Source: Lachnospiraceae bacterium
Lineage (GTDB): Bacteria > Bacillota > Clostridia > Lachnospirales > Lachnospiraceae
Direction of reading: 5' to 3'
DNA length: 64,000 nucleotides
Assembly: GCA_021202075.1 (NCBI GenBank)
Contig: JAJQDT010000104.1
Span: 48,131 to 112,130 of the forward strand
Below are positions 33,079-42,598 of this stretch, one piece after another (position 1 is the first letter of the stretch; each line of letters begins with the position of its first letter). A program made the translations under genes and the position numbers. The notes under the pieces are model-generated. The model saw nothing but the letters and a program-made list of their open reading frames with translations. It did not search any database and was not told the origin of the DNA.

Positions 33079-33579
33079 ATGCAGGACTATCAGAGAATTA
33101 TTCACCCATTTGGTCCGCTGTATGATGAGAACAGCCGGATTTTAATACTGGGCAGCTTTCCATCTGTGAAATCGAGAGAACAGCAGTTTTTTTACGGTCA
33201 TCCGCAGAACCGGTTCTGGAAGGTCCTTTCCGGTGTCCTGGAAGCGCCGGTTCCACAGACAATTGAAGAAAAGAAAGCCATGCTGCACCAGAACCGTGTG
33301 GCATTATGGGATGTGATTATGGAATGTGACATCATCGGTTCCAGCGACAGCAGCATCCGCAATGTGAAGCCGACCGATCTGAAGCGCATCCTGGAATACG
33401 CTCCAATTATGCAGATATACACAAACGGCGGTACAGCGACGAAGATGTTTCAGAAATATCAAAAGCCGCTTTTGGGAAGAGACTCCATCGGGCTGCCTTC
33501 GACCAGTCCGGCAAACGCCGCATGGTCTGTGGAGCGTCTCACAGATACATGGAGGAGGGAAATATTGGAGTTTACCTGA
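33079..33579 (+). CDS. DNA-deoxyinosine glycosylase (UDG superfamily)
   Basis: Protein of 166 residues of the hypoxanthine-DNA glycosylase group of the uracil-DNA glycosylase superfamily, which removes deaminated adenine (hypoxanthine) from DNA. Family marks are IHPFGPLYDENS, ILGSFPSVKSREQQFFYGHPQNRFW as the active-site region, LWDVIMECDIIGSSDSSI, and the late LPSTSPANAAWS motif that enters the DNA. AGGAAAAGAA precedes ATG 33079. It belongs functionally with the phosphatase and thioredoxin only loosely; the spacing suggests separate transcription. Confidence 0.9.
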   Translation: MQDYQRIIHPFGPLYDENSRILILGSFPSVKSREQQFFYGHPQNRFWKVLSGVLEAPVPQTIEEKKAMLHQNRVALWDVIMECDIIGSSDSSIRNVKPTDLKRILEYAPIMQIYTNGGTATKMFQKYQKPLLGRDSIGLPSTSPANAAWSVERLTDTWRREILEFT

Positions 33580-33797
33580 TGTAGATACTTTTTCCCTGAT
33601 TGTGCTGTTCGCTCCCGCATCTCTGCTGCCTTGTGGCATTATATTTTGGGAATCTGAATAAAAGAGGCTTTCTCCAGGGAATACTTTGTGTTACAATAAT
33701 AACCGCGCATGAGCCATTGTCATTGCATGCATATGATTCGCAAATATGGACATGCAATGATACTCTCGTTATATATGAAGGAAAGGATGGAAAATAG

Positions 33798-34103
33798 ATG
33801 ATTATCATTCAGACGCAGGAACAGTTTGATTTGGAAGTGCTTAAAGCCGAGAAACCTGTGATGGTAGATTTTTATGCGGATTGGTGTGGTCCCTGCAAGG
33901 CATTGGCACCTCTGCTTTCGGATCTGGATCAGGAAGCAGAAGGCTACCTGATTGCAAAAGTAAATGTAGACAACCTGCCGGAGCTGGCACAGGAGTATCG
34001 GGTGGCTTCCATCCCGACCATTCTTATTTTCAGGGATGGAGCCTGCACACAGAGGAGCGTTGGCCTGGTCAGCCGTGAGGAGCTAATAGGACTGATATCA
34101 TAA
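33798..34103 (+). CDS. trxA: Thioredoxin
   Basis: Protein of 101 residues, the whole thioredoxin fold, with the active site DFYADWCGPCKALAP at about residues 24-38 and the cis-Pro loop VASIPTILIFRDG. It reduces protein disulfides in the cytoplasm using thioredoxin reductase, which is not in this window. An AAAGGATGG ribosome site precedes ATG 33798. The 218 bases before it contain a possible degenerate palindromic element (CATTGCATG/CATGCAATG at 33723-33764) and a TTACAATAAT stretch that may act as a promoter. Confidence 0.95.
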   Translation: MIIIQTQEQFDLEVLKAEKPVMVDFYADWCGPCKALAPLLSDLDQEAEGYLIAKVNVDNLPELAQEYRVASIPTILIFRDGACTQRSVGLVSREELIGLIS

Positions 34104-34260
34104 AGTGGAATTGTGCCTGAAAACAGGGCGCAGAATAATGAGGCGACCATTGAGGTTATACTACGCGAATCGCAGCTCATAAAAGCCTCGACGCAGACCA
34201 TAAAAGTCTTGACTCAGCCCGTAGAAAACACCTGGCAGAATGAGGAGGAAACACAGACAG

Positions 34261-35805
34261 ATGAAGAGAGAGACCGTTGTCGTTTTGGATTTTGGAGGAC
34301 AGTACAATCAGCTTATCGCAAGGCGTGTGCGTGAGTGCGGCGTCTATTGCGAGATTCATTCCTACAAAACAGATTTTGAAAAGATCAAAGCCCTGAATCC
34401 CAAGGGCATTATTTTTACCGGCGGACCGAACAGCTGCTACGAGCCGGGAGTGCCCACTTATACCCCGGAGATTTTTCATATCGGCGTACCAATCCTGGGA
34501 ATTTGCTACGGCTCACAGCTCATGATGCATCTGCTGGGCGGAAAAATCGGCAAGGCGCCAGTCCGTGAATATGGAAAAATCGAAGTGACCGTCGACCGGA
34601 ACTCCAGTCTTTTCACGGACGTATCTGAAAAAACCATCTGCTGGATGAGCCACAACGATTATGTGGAAGAGATGGCCCCTGGCTTTACTGCGATTGCGCA
34701 CACGGACAACTGTCCTTATGCTGCAATGGAGCATAAAGATTTAAAGCTTTACGCGACACAGTTTCACCCGGAAGTGCTGCATACACAGGAAGGCCAGAAA
34801 ATGCTTTCCAACTTTGTCTATCAGGTCTGTGGCTGCGCCGGGGATTGGCGCATGGACTCCTTTGTCGAGCAGTCCATCATAGCCATCCGTGAAAAAGTCG
34901 GAGACGGCAAGGTACTCTGTGCGCTGTCCGGCGGCGTGGATTCCTCGGTAGCTGCCGTCCTGCTTTCCAAGGCGGTCGGAGAGCAGCTGACCTGCGTGTT
35001 TGTAGACCATGGACTCCTCCGCAAAAATGAGGGCGACGAAGTCGAAGCGGTCTTTGGACCGGATGGTCCATATAAGCTGAACTTCATCCGTGTCAATGCA
35101 CAGGAGCGCTTTTATTCCAAACTTGCCGGAGTCACCGAGCCTGAGCACAAGCGCAAAATCATCGGCGAGGAGTTTATTCGTGTATTCGAAGAAGAAGCCA
35201 AAAAGATTGGCGCGGTCGATTTCCTTGTTCAGGGCACCATTTATCCGGATGTAGTGGAGAGCGGAGTCGGCGGCGAGTCCACGGTCATCAAATCCCACCA
35301 CAACGTTGGCGGGCTTCCTGACTATGTCGATTTCAAAGAAATCATCGAACCTCTGCGCGACCTCTTCAAGGACGAAGTCCGCAAGGCAGGCCTCGAGCTA
35401 GGCATTCCGGATCACCTTGTTTACCGCCAGCCATTCCCCGGCCCTGGTCTCGGCATCCGCATCATCGGCGATGTGACCGCAGAAAAGGTCAAAATGGTTC
35501 AGGACGCAGACGCCATCTGGCGTGAAGAAATCGCCAACGCCGGCCTCGACAAGTCCATTAGCCAGTATTTCGCTGCTCTCACAAACATGCGCTCCGTCGG
35601 CGTTATGGGTGACGAGCGTACATACGACTACGCCATCGCTCTTCGCGCGGTCACCACCACCGACTTCATGACCGCCGAGAGCGCGCAGATTCCATGGGAA
35701 GTCCTCGAAAAAACCACCAGTCGGATCGTGAACGAAGTGAAGCACATCAACCGGGTGCTCTATGATATTACTGGGAAACCGCCGGCGACGATCGAGTTCG
35801 AATAG
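34261..35805 (+). CDS. guaA: GMP synthase (glutamine-hydrolysing)
   Basis: Protein of 514 residues converting XMP to GMP. The class I amidotransferase domain has the nucleophile Cys in [12 protein letters not shown] and the His/Glu pair in QFHPEV. The ATP-pyrophosphatase domain has [14 protein letters not shown], and the C-terminal dimerisation domain ends [12 protein letters not shown] 34261 is preferred because GAGGAGG precedes it; the ATG at 34240 lies inside that site. Codons ending in C (GCC, CTC, GTC, ATC) are far more common here than in neighbouring genes except in the last about 90 bases. The 3' end of guaA is a known integration site for genomic islands, and an accessory region begins right after it. 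Confidence 0.97.
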   Translation: MKRETVVVLDFGGQYNQLIARRVRECGVYCEIHSYKTDFEKIKALNPKGIIFTGGPNSCYEPGVPTYTPEIFHIGVPILGICYGSQLMMHLLGGKIGKAPVREYGKIEVTVDRNSSLFTDVSEKTICWMSHNDYVEEMAPGFTAIAHTDNCPYAAMEHKDLKLYATQFHPEVLHTQEGQKMLSNFVYQVCGCAGDWRMDSFVEQSIIAIREKVGDGKVLCALSGGVDSSVAAVLLSKAVGEQLTCVFVDHGLLRKNEGDEVEAVFGPDGPYKLNFIRVNAQERFYSKLAGVTEPEHKRKIIGEEFIRVFEEEAKKIGAVDFLVQGTIYPDVVESGVGGESTVIKSHHNVGGLPDYVDFKEIIEPLRDLFKDEVRKAGLELGIPDHLVYRQPFPGPGLGIRIIGDVTAEKVKMVQDADAIWREEIANAGLDKSISQYFAALTNMRSVGVMGDERTYDYAIALRAVTTTDFMTAESAQIPWEVLEKTTSRIVNEVKHINRVLYDITGKPPATIEFE

Positions 35806-35883
35806 ATATACAAATTATAAATGCATAAAACTATATAATAATATGCAAAAGCAATGACATGCATTATGTAATTTGACAAAATA

Positions 35884-35911
35884 CCGGGAGGCTGTATTTT
35901 CTCCCGGCGTT
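35884..35911 (+). terminator. Terminator after guaA
   Basis: CCGGGAG (35884-35890) pairs with CTCCCGG (35901-35907) and is followed by CGTTTTAT. It marks the end of the guaA transcript before the accessory region. Confidence 0.8.
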
Positions 35912-36003
35912 TTATCAGATGGATTTATATTAAAGATAAAATTACTTATTTAATATATAGACATAATTTATTGTATATGATATACTCCGTATAAGGAAAG
36001 GAG

Positions 36004-36750
36004 ATGATTGTTATAAGAAAACAACCGGAAAACTTCAAATTGGAAGACACCACCATATGGTCATTTCCAGATCGTGGAAGTTGGGCCACACATTCCGGTA
36101 AATATCGCGGAAACTGGTCGCCATATGTACCACGAAATCTTATTTTACGATACACCAGAAAAAATGATTGGGTGTTGGATCAGTTCTTAGGAAGCGGGAC
36201 AACGTTGATCGAGGCAAAGCTGTTGGGCAGAAATGCAATCGGCGTCGATGTGAATCCGAATTCTATCAAACTATCTAATTCAAATCTTCAATTTACTTAC
36301 CAGGAAACTTCTAAAATATTCACTAAACAGGGCAACGCAAGACAACTATCGTTCATAAAAGATCAAAGCATAGATTTAGTCTGCACGCATCCACCATATG
36401 CGGATATTATCCATTACAGCCAAGATATACCGGAAGACATATCGCATTTGGCGTATGAGGATTTTTTACAGGCGATGGAGGATGTGGCAGGAGAATCTTA
36501 TCGTGTTTTGAAAGAAGGTGGAATCTGCACATTTATGATTGGCGATATTCGCAGAAAAGGATATGTATTACCTCTTGGAATGAATACCATGCAGAAATTC
36601 ACGGATGTGGGATTTACTCTGAAGGAGATTATTATCAAGGAACAGCATAACTGCCGGTCTGCTGATTATTGGGATAGACGTGAAAAATCTTTTCTGATGC
36701 TGGCTCATGAATATATTTTTGTGTTAGAAAAACGGAGTAATGGAAGTTAA
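36004..36750 (+). CDS. DNA methyltransferase (beta-class N4/N6 type), solitary
   Basis: Protein of 248 residues with the AdoMet motif I VLDQFLGSGTTLIEAKLLGR and the following GVDVNP (motif II). The catalytic motif IV is HPPY in VCTHPPYADII. The compact size and lack of a visible recognition domain resemble small N4-cytosine or N6-adenine methylases of the HPPY kind. It could be a solitary methylase, or help protect a second strand for the Type IIS system that follows. It has no endonuclease next to it. Base composition is richer in A+T than guaA. ATG 36004 follows AAGGAAAGGAG almost without spacing. The target sequence is unknown. Confidence 0.78.
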   Translation: MIVIRKQPENFKLEDTTIWSFPDRGSWATHSGKYRGNWSPYVPRNLILRYTRKNDWVLDQFLGSGTTLIEAKLLGRNAIGVDVNPNSIKLSNSNLQFTYQETSKIFTKQGNARQLSFIKDQSIDLVCTHPPYADIIHYSQDIPEDISHLAYEDFLQAMEDVAGESYRVLKEGGICTFMIGDIRRKGYVLPLGMNTMQKFTDVGFTLKEIIIKEQHNCRSADYWDRREKSFLMLAHEYIFVLEKRSNGS

Positions 36751-36841
36751 GGTAGTCATGAAACAGCTATAAGACGGTAGTTAACGGTGTGTTGACGAGT
36801 TGACGGGGCTGAGACGGTAGCAGATGATAGACCGTGAAAAA

Positions 36842-36855
36842 TCAGCGAACGCTGA
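36842..36855. promoter_or_regulatory. Palindromic operator candidate
   Basis: TCAGCGAACGCTGA is a perfect 14-bp palindrome located 8 bases upstream of the -35 box of the restriction operon. A regulator of the controller type would be expected to bind here; the HTH gene of this operon is frameshifted. Confidence 0.45.
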
Positions 36856-36863
36856 ATTGAGTG

Positions 36864-36892
36864 TTGCGTAAAGTGAATTCCTATGATATACT
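36864..36892 (+). promoter_or_regulatory. Promoter of the restriction-modification operon
   Basis: TTGCGT (36864-36869) and TATACT (36887-36892) are 17 bases apart, with TGA as an extended -10. It lies 50 bases before the HTH gene. Confidence 0.75.
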
Positions 36893-36942
36893 GGCAGGTG
36901 AAAGCGAAAATATGTTCGACATGAATAGTTAGGTGAATAGAT

Positions 36943-37151
36943 ATGGCTGTCAGTTATAAAAAGTTATGGAAGTTGCTGATTGATCGGGACATGAAGAAAA
37001 AGGATTTGTGCGCATCAGCTGGTATCAGTCATGCGTCCATGGCAAAGCTGGGAAAGAATGAAAATGTTACGACTGATGTACTCGTCAAAAATGTACTGCT
37101 TTGAAATGTGACATCAGTGATATCATGGAGATAACGGAAGACGCGAAATGA
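36943..37151 (+). pseudogene. Frameshifted Cro/C1-type HTH regulator
   Basis: The frame starting at ATG 36943 encodes a HTH_26-type DNA-binding domain (WKLLIDRDMKKKDLCASAGI, SHASMAKLGKNENVTTDVL) and stops at TGA 37104. The expected continuation CTALKCDISDIMEIT appears immediately in another frame and ends at TGA 37149. One base is missing near GTCAAAAATGT (about 37086-37096), where the intact family reads V-K-I-C. The second frame's TGA overlaps the ATG at 37148. In related operons such a small repressor controls the restriction-modification genes. A sequencing error in the A run is the main alternative. Confidence 0.75.
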
Positions 37152-37162
37152 GGGTGGACAGT

Positions 37163-39058
37163 ATGGCAGAACAGGCTTTGAAAAAAGAAAAAGTAATACA
37201 GGCAAAACCTATTGTGAAATGGGCCGGTGGTAAGACACAGATGCTGAATGCCATCATTCCGAAAGTTTCGGCGAAATATGGCCGGTATATTGAGCCGTTT
37301 GTAGGCGGAGGGGCACTCTTTTTCGCATTAAATCCGGAGCAGGCAGTCATCGCGGACAGCAATCCGGAACTGATCAATATGTATCAGCAGGTGGCAGATC
37401 ATGTAGAAGATGTGATTGCGTATCTTGGACAGTACAAAAATACAAAAGAAGATTTCTATGAAGTTCGGGCAATTGATTGGACAATCTTGCCAAAAGCGGA
37501 AGCAGCGGCCAGAATGATTTATCTGAATAAGACTTGCTTCAATGGATTGTATCGGGTGAATAAAAAAGGACAGTTCAATGTGCCTTATGGGAAATATAAG
37601 AATCCGAATATTTGTGATAAAGATGCTCTCTATGCGGCGTCGGAGCTTTTGCGGAGATCGGAAATTGTGTGGGGGGATTATCTTTCAGTCCTGAAAGAGT
37701 ACGCAAAGCCAGGTGATTTTGTATTTTTAGATCCTCCGTATTTGCCAATTTCTGAATATTCAGATTTTAAAAGATACACGAAAGAGCAGTTTTATGAGGA
37801 AGATCATGTTGAACTGGCAAAGGAAGTAGTTCGGCTGCAGGAATTGGGATGTCATGTGATACTGACCAACTCCAATCACCCATTGGTGCATGAGTTATAT
37901 GCTCCGTTTAAAATTGACGTCATTCCGACGAAGCGATATATTTCCTGTGATGGGAGTAAGCGTAAAGGAGAAGATGTTATTGTTACCATCCCGCCGAAGA
38001 GGAGGATGTTAATTCAGCTTGTTCCGGAATCCTTGCCGGAACAGGTAAAGAGGTATCCGCCGACAAGGTTTATGGGCTCCAAGAGTAAGATCCTGACACA
38101 GATTTGGACAGTAGCATCACATTTCAAATTTGATACAACATTAGACTTATTCTCCGGTTCTGGAATTGTTGGTTATATGTTTAAGGCTCAGGGAAAGTCA
38201 GTGATTTGTAATGATTATATGGCTATGTCTGCTGTTTTTGCGAAAGCCATGATTGAAAATAATCACGTTACCCTGCCTTTGGAGGAAGCAAAAGAATTGT
38301 TGCTGCTGCATCAGGAGTCAGATCATTTTGTCGCGGAAACTTTTCAGGGATTGTATTTTTCAGATGCTGACAATGACTTGATTGATACGCTGCGAACTAA
38401 TATTGCGGCAATGAAAGATCAGTACAAACACGCGATTGCAATGACTGCGTTGATACGAGCTTGTACAAAAAAGCGTCCAAGAGGTATTTTTACATATACC
38501 GGTGATCGATATAATGATGGGCGGCAAGATCTGAAGAAAACGTTGGAGCAACAGTTCCTGGAAGCGGTAACGATTATTAATAAATCTGTTTTTGATAATG
38601 GGAAAACAAATTTAGCAAAGAACTGTGATGCGATGGATTTGAGAGTGGAACAGCCTGATTTGGTTTATATAGATCCGCCGTATTATTCGCCGCTGTCTGA
38701 CAATGAATATGTACGCAGATACCATTTTGTAGAGGGGCTGGCAAGGGACTGGAAAGGTGTAGAGATACAACAGAATACACAGACAAAGAAGTTTAAATCA
38801 TATCCGACACCGTTCTCTACTCGAAAGGGCGCTGCGGATGCTTTTGATAAACTGTTCAAGAAGTTTTCAAAGAGTATCTTGATTGTGTCTTATTCTTCCA
38901 ACAGTCTGCCGACACAAGATGAGATGGTAGCGTTGATGTCCAAACATAAGGAACATGTAGAGGTGGTGCCGATTGACTATACCTATTCATTCGGAAATCA
39001 GAAAGAGGCCAAAACTAATCGGAACAGAGTGCAGGAATATTTATTTGTAGGGTATTGA
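37163..39058 (+). CDS. Fused tandem DNA adenine methylase of a Type IIS system
   Basis: Protein of about 631 residues with two complete D12-class (Dam-like) N6-adenine methylase domains. Domain 1 (about residues 1-285) has VKWAGGKTQML, EPFVGGGALFF and the catalytic DPPYLPISEYSDF. Domain 2 (about 300-631) has TRFMGSKSKIL, LDLFSGSGIVGYMF and DPPYYSPLSDNEY. Double methylases of this kind, such as M.FokI, modify both strands of an asymmetric site, one domain per strand. ATG 37163 is preferred because GAGGGTGG lies just before it, with ATG 37148 as alternative. The cognate endonuclease gene follows 13 bases downstream. Confidence 0.92.
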   Translation: MAEQALKKEKVIQAKPIVKWAGGKTQMLNAIIPKVSAKYGRYIEPFVGGGALFFALNPEQAVIADSNPELINMYQQVADHVEDVIAYLGQYKNTKEDFYEVRAIDWTILPKAEAAARMIYLNKTCFNGLYRVNKKGQFNVPYGKYKNPNICDKDALYAASELLRRSEIVWGDYLSVLKEYAKPGDFVFLDPPYLPISEYSDFKRYTKEQFYEEDHVELAKEVVRLQELGCHVILTNSNHPLVHELYAPFKIDVIPTKRYISCDGSKRKGEDVIVTIPPKRRMLIQLVPESLPEQVKRYPPTRFMGSKSKILTQIWTVASHFKFDTTLDLFSGSGIVGYMFKAQGKSVICNDYMAMSAVFAKAMIENNHVTLPLEEAKELLLLHQESDHFVAETFQGLYFSDADNDLIDTLRTNIAAMKDQYKHAIAMTALIRACTKKRPRGIFTYTGDRYNDGRQDLKKTLEQQFLEAVTIINKSVFDNGKTNLAKNCDAMDLRVEQPDLVYIDPPYYSPLSDNEYVRRYHFVEGLARDWKGVEIQQNTQTKKFKSYPTPFSTRKGAADAFDKLFKKFSKSILIVSYSSNSLPTQDEMVALMSKHKEHVEVVPIDYTYSFGNQKEAKTNRNRVQEYLFVGY

Positions 39059-39071
39059 TGGGGACGTTTAG

Positions 39072-40793
39072 ATGACAGATGAAAAGATCGAAATATGGCT
39101 TGTAGGAAACACGGGATTGCGTAATCCCAACCGTATTCAGGAAGGATTTTCCGTATATGCAAATTCTTCTTTTGTAGGGAACCTTCACGGGCATGACAAT
39201 GAGATTGGATTTATGAATCTCCTGAATGAAAAAGGGATTATTCAGAACGAAAGCGGCAAAGATGCTTCGGGTAGTCATGCCCGAAAATGGCGCCTGATGT
39301 TTGCAAAAAATGGATTCATTTATCCTCAGGTCAGTAAAAAAGATGGAAAGCAGGCTGATCTCGGAAAACTGGATGCGATCACACCTTTCGGAAGAACATT
39401 TCTGAAAGCAGATACACTCCCGGCTGTACAGGAGTGTTTTCTGCGTGCTATGAGCGTGGAGCAATTCCAGATGCCGGATAAAAGTGGATATTTTTCTCCA
39501 TTGAGATGGATGCTTGCCATCATGCTGGAACTGGAAAAGAGAACAGGCTTCTCTGAAATCGGCCGGATGGAGTTCGCTTTATGGGGTCATTCTACCAATC
39601 CCAGTTATGATGTGAATGAAGTCGTTGACAATATCCTCGATCTGAGAGAAGGTCGGGCGAAGGCTCCGGCGAAACGTCCATTTGACAAAAACGAAATTGC
39701 CAAGAGAGCTGAACACTATGACAAAAAGCCGGATAATTTCAAAGACTACAGTGATATGAATATGCGTTATCTGCGTATTTCCGGTATTTTTCAGCGGAAG
39801 GGCAGAGGATTAATCATCGTACCGACAAAGCATGTCCTGGCGGAGCAGCTTGCGAAAACAACAGCGAGTACGGTACCGTTATTCCAGGCATACCAGACGC
39901 TTTGTTCTGGTGCGCCATTGCCGACGGATAATAAGAGTGTTGCGAAGGCGTTGTTGGATGATTTGATGAAGCAGATGAAAGAGCGACATATTTTGTTTGA
40001 TATATCTGATCTTCCGCTAACAACAGCAGTGGAAATCAACATAGCCAGACAGAGATTGGAGAACATTCTGGCACAGACGGATGAAATCAGATATGCAGAA
40101 GAACAGCGAGAACAGTGGAAGGAAATTTCCGAATATATGACGTTGCTCATCCAAGGTGGCGGCAGAACGAATTATGATGACGAAAATGTGATTGAAGTGC
40201 CGAAGGATGAGACCCCGGCATATCTTGAGTGGACACTTTGGAGAGCGGCACTGGCAATCGACCATCTGGTTAATAAACCATATGAAATCAGAGGATTCCG
40301 GTTAGATTCTGATTTCCTTCCTGTATCCGCAGCCGGAGGCGGCAAGGGCGATTTGTATTGTGAATTTAATGATTTCACGATACTGACAGAAGTCACAATG
40401 TCAACATCGTCACGCCAGGAAGCGATGGAAGGGGAACCTGTCAGACGACATGTATCGGATGCGGTATTGAAATATGATAAGCCAGTGTATGGGATGTTTA
40501 TTGCGGTCAAGATTGATACGAACACCGCAGAGACATTCCGGCATGGAATCTGGTATGCGAAAGGCGATGTGAAGCAGAGACTGGATATTGTACCGTTGAC
40601 ATTGGCGCAGTTTCAGAAGTATTTTGAATCTATGTTTAAGGCTGATAAGGCAAGACCGGAACAACTGAGAGATTTGATCTTGCAGTGTGAGGAACAGAGG
40701 GATGAGTTAGAGGCACCGGCGTGGAAAGAGTTCATAGATTTAATGGTTAATACAAAATGCATTGAGGCAAATGGTATATTAAAGAAACTTTGA
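39072..40793 (+). CDS. AlwI-family Type IIS restriction endonuclease
   Basis: Protein of 573 residues resembling the AlwI family (relatives include PleI, MlyI and nicking N.BstNBI). The N-terminal part reads WLVGNTGLRNPNRIQEG. The C-terminal catalytic region has GGKGDLYCEF and TILTEVTMS, a PD-(D/E)XK-like Asp...Glu-x-Val arrangement, followed by the conserved EGEPVRRHV. It should cut at a fixed distance from an asymmetric site protected by the fused methylase upstream. The family as a whole recognises GGATC- or GAGTC-type sites, but the specificity here cannot be read off. Its end overlaps the coding frame region of the next gene. Confidence 0.88.
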   Translation: MTDEKIEIWLVGNTGLRNPNRIQEGFSVYANSSFVGNLHGHDNEIGFMNLLNEKGIIQNESGKDASGSHARKWRLMFAKNGFIYPQVSKKDGKQADLGKLDAITPFGRTFLKADTLPAVQECFLRAMSVEQFQMPDKSGYFSPLRWMLAIMLELEKRTGFSEIGRMEFALWGHSTNPSYDVNEVVDNILDLREGRAKAPAKRPFDKNEIAKRAEHYDKKPDNFKDYSDMNMRYLRISGIFQRKGRGLIIVPTKHVLAEQLAKTTASTVPLFQAYQTLCSGAPLPTDNKSVAKALLDDLMKQMKERHILFDISDLPLTTAVEINIARQRLENILAQTDEIRYAEEQREQWKEISEYMTLLIQGGGRTNYDDENVIEVPKDETPAYLEWTLWRAALAIDHLVNKPYEIRGFRLDSDFLPVSAAGGGKGDLYCEFNDFTILTEVTMSTSSRQEAMEGEPVRRHVSDAVLKYDKPVYGMFIAVKIDTNTAETFRHGIWYAKGDVKQRLDIVPLTLAQFQKYFESMFKADKARPEQLRDLILQCEEQRDELEAPAWKEFIDLMVNTKCIEANGILKKL

Positions 40794-40813
40794 TTAAGGA
40801 GGGAAGCATCGTT

Positions 40814-42598
40814 ATGAATTTTAAACCAGACGAAAAAAATATTAGAAGTTTATTGAAGTCAGGGTGTCAATTTGCGATTCCACGCTTTCAAAGGGAATAT
40901 TCATGGGAAAAAAAGAATTACCAAGAATTTTTTTTGGATATGATAAATAATCTGAAAATGTCTGATGGAATGATTAGAGATGATCAGTATTTTTTGGGGA
41001 CTATGCTGTTTGTGGGGGATTTTACTGAAAAACCAGATAAACCAATAGAGGTTGTTGACGGGCAACAAAGATTAACTACAATAACTATATTATTTTCTGT
41101 ATTATCTGATAGGTTTCGCAGTATTAAAGAAGATATTCTTAGCAAACAGTTGTTTAATTATATTATGACAACTAATGACAATGGCGATAAGGTGAGAGTT
41201 TTACAAAGCCATAGTAGCTATCCATATTTTTATTATTTTATACAGGATCGAGAAAAAGAAATTAAAAGAGAACCTAATAGCGAAGAAGAAATATGTATAA
41301 AAGATACTTATGATTATTTTTGGCAACAAACATCGGAGGATTCGTTAAAGAGAATATTAAAAAAAAGGATAGGTGATGATGATGTTAAAGCACTTGCATA
41401 TATAGATATATTAAAGGCATTGCGAGATCAAGTTCTTGGATGCACATTTATCTCTATTGCGGCAGCAGATAAAGATCAAGCTAATAGAATTTTTGCAATA
41501 TTAAATGCTAAAGGAAAAAGATTAGCATATATTGATTTAATAAAAAATAAGATTTTTGAAATATTGCGAGAAGGTGTGTCTGGAACACTTGCAGAAGATC
41601 GTTGGGAAGGTATAAAGGAAATTTTGAATACAGGTTCTGAAACAGTTGGATTAGCTACATATTATAGACATTATTGGATTTCAAAATATCAAAGATGCAA
41701 TGCAAGTGCACTTTATGATAAATTTATTTCTAAAATCAATAAAAACGAAATGGCATATAGGGAATTCTTAGAGGATCTTTATTCTAATGCAGAGAACTAT
41801 ATGCTGATAGTGAATCCGAGGCGTGAGGATTATGAAAACCGTAAAGAATATTTTTGGTTGGTACAGTCTTTAAAAGATATGAATGAAACATTTGGCGTAG
41901 TGCAAACTAGGATAGCGTTACTTGCGTTATATGATGTTAAGAAACGTAATATAATATCTGCTGAGCAGTTTAAAAAAGCAGTTTTGATGATGGAAAATTT
42001 TCATTTTGCGTTTACCGCAGTTTGTTCACAAAGAACAAATAACTTGGAATCACTATATTCGCGTTTTGCAATTGCATTAAGAAAATGTACTGGCAAGTTA
42101 GAAACAAGTGCAGTTATTTGTGATAAGTTAATAGAACCATTGAATAAGCTGTTCCCAACTTATGAAGTGTTTTCATCTCACTTCAAGGAGTTGTATTATA
42201 GTACAAAAAAAGAAAATCCGGTAAATGTAAAGACGAAATATGCAATTAATAAAATAAATGCATATTTTAGCGATAAGGAATTATTTGAGGATGATGGGAG
42301 TATCGAACATATTCTTCCAGAGACGGTAGACGAACAAGCATTGAATATAGGCAACCTTATTCTTCTTGAAGGAAAGATTAATAACGATGCCGGTAATGAT
42401 AGCTATGCAGAAAAATTACAATATTACAAAAAATCCAAATACTCCTGGGTGGGAAAGTTTATTGAAAATCATGAAAAATGGGAAAAAGGTGATATGATTA
42501 GTAAAAGGGCTGAAGAATTAGCTTCGATTTACTATTATTTAATACTAAAAAGAAGTTTGCCATCAGAAAAAAAGAAAAAAATCGAAACTTATGTATAA
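40814..42598 (+). CDS. DUF262-DUF1524 protein, GmrSD-type restriction enzyme
   Basis: Protein of 594 residues. The N-terminal DUF262 (ParB/sulfiredoxin-like) domain has IPRFQREYSWEKKNYQEF and the nucleotide-binding VVDGQQRLTTITIL. The C-terminal DUF1524 domain has an HNH-type nuclease pattern: SIEHILPE, NIGNLILLEGKIN and KSKYSW. This layout is that of GmrSD, BrxU and SspE, which cut phage DNA carrying modified bases or phosphorothioates and use NTP hydrolysis for control. ATG 40814 follows AAGGAGGG. The gene is clearly richer in A+T than its neighbours, suggesting separate acquisition. Which DNA modification triggers it is unknown. Confidence 0.85.
   Translation: MNFKPDEKNIRSLLKSGCQFAIPRFQREYSWEKKNYQEFFLDMINNLKMSDGMIRDDQYFLGTMLFVGDFTEKPDKPIEVVDGQQRLTTITILFSVLSDRFRSIKEDILSKQLFNYIMTTNDNGDKVRVLQSHSSYPYFYYFIQDREKEIKREPNSEEEICIKDTYDYFWQQTSEDSLKRILKKRIGDDDVKALAYIDILKALRDQVLGCTFISIAAADKDQANRIFAILNAKGKRLAYIDLIKNKIFEILREGVSGTLAEDRWEGIKEILNTGSETVGLATYYRHYWISKYQRCNASALYDKFISKINKNEMAYREFLEDLYSNAENYMLIVNPRREDYENRKEYFWLVQSLKDMNETFGVVQTRIALLALYDVKKRNIISAEQFKKAVLMMENFHFAFTAVCSQRTNNLESLYSRFAIALRKCTGKLETSAVICDKLIEPLNKLFPTYEVFSSHFKELYYSTKKENPVNVKTKYAINKINAYFSDKELFEDDGSIEHILPETVDEQALNIGNLILLEGKINNDAGNDSYAEKLQYYKKSKYSWVGKFIENHEKWEKGDMISKRAEELASIYYYLILKRSLPSEKKKKIETYV

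Noticed and set aside
34104..34260. Purine riboswitch in front of guaA
   Set aside because: The leader is too short and has no three-way-junction pattern; only the ribosome site is recognisable.
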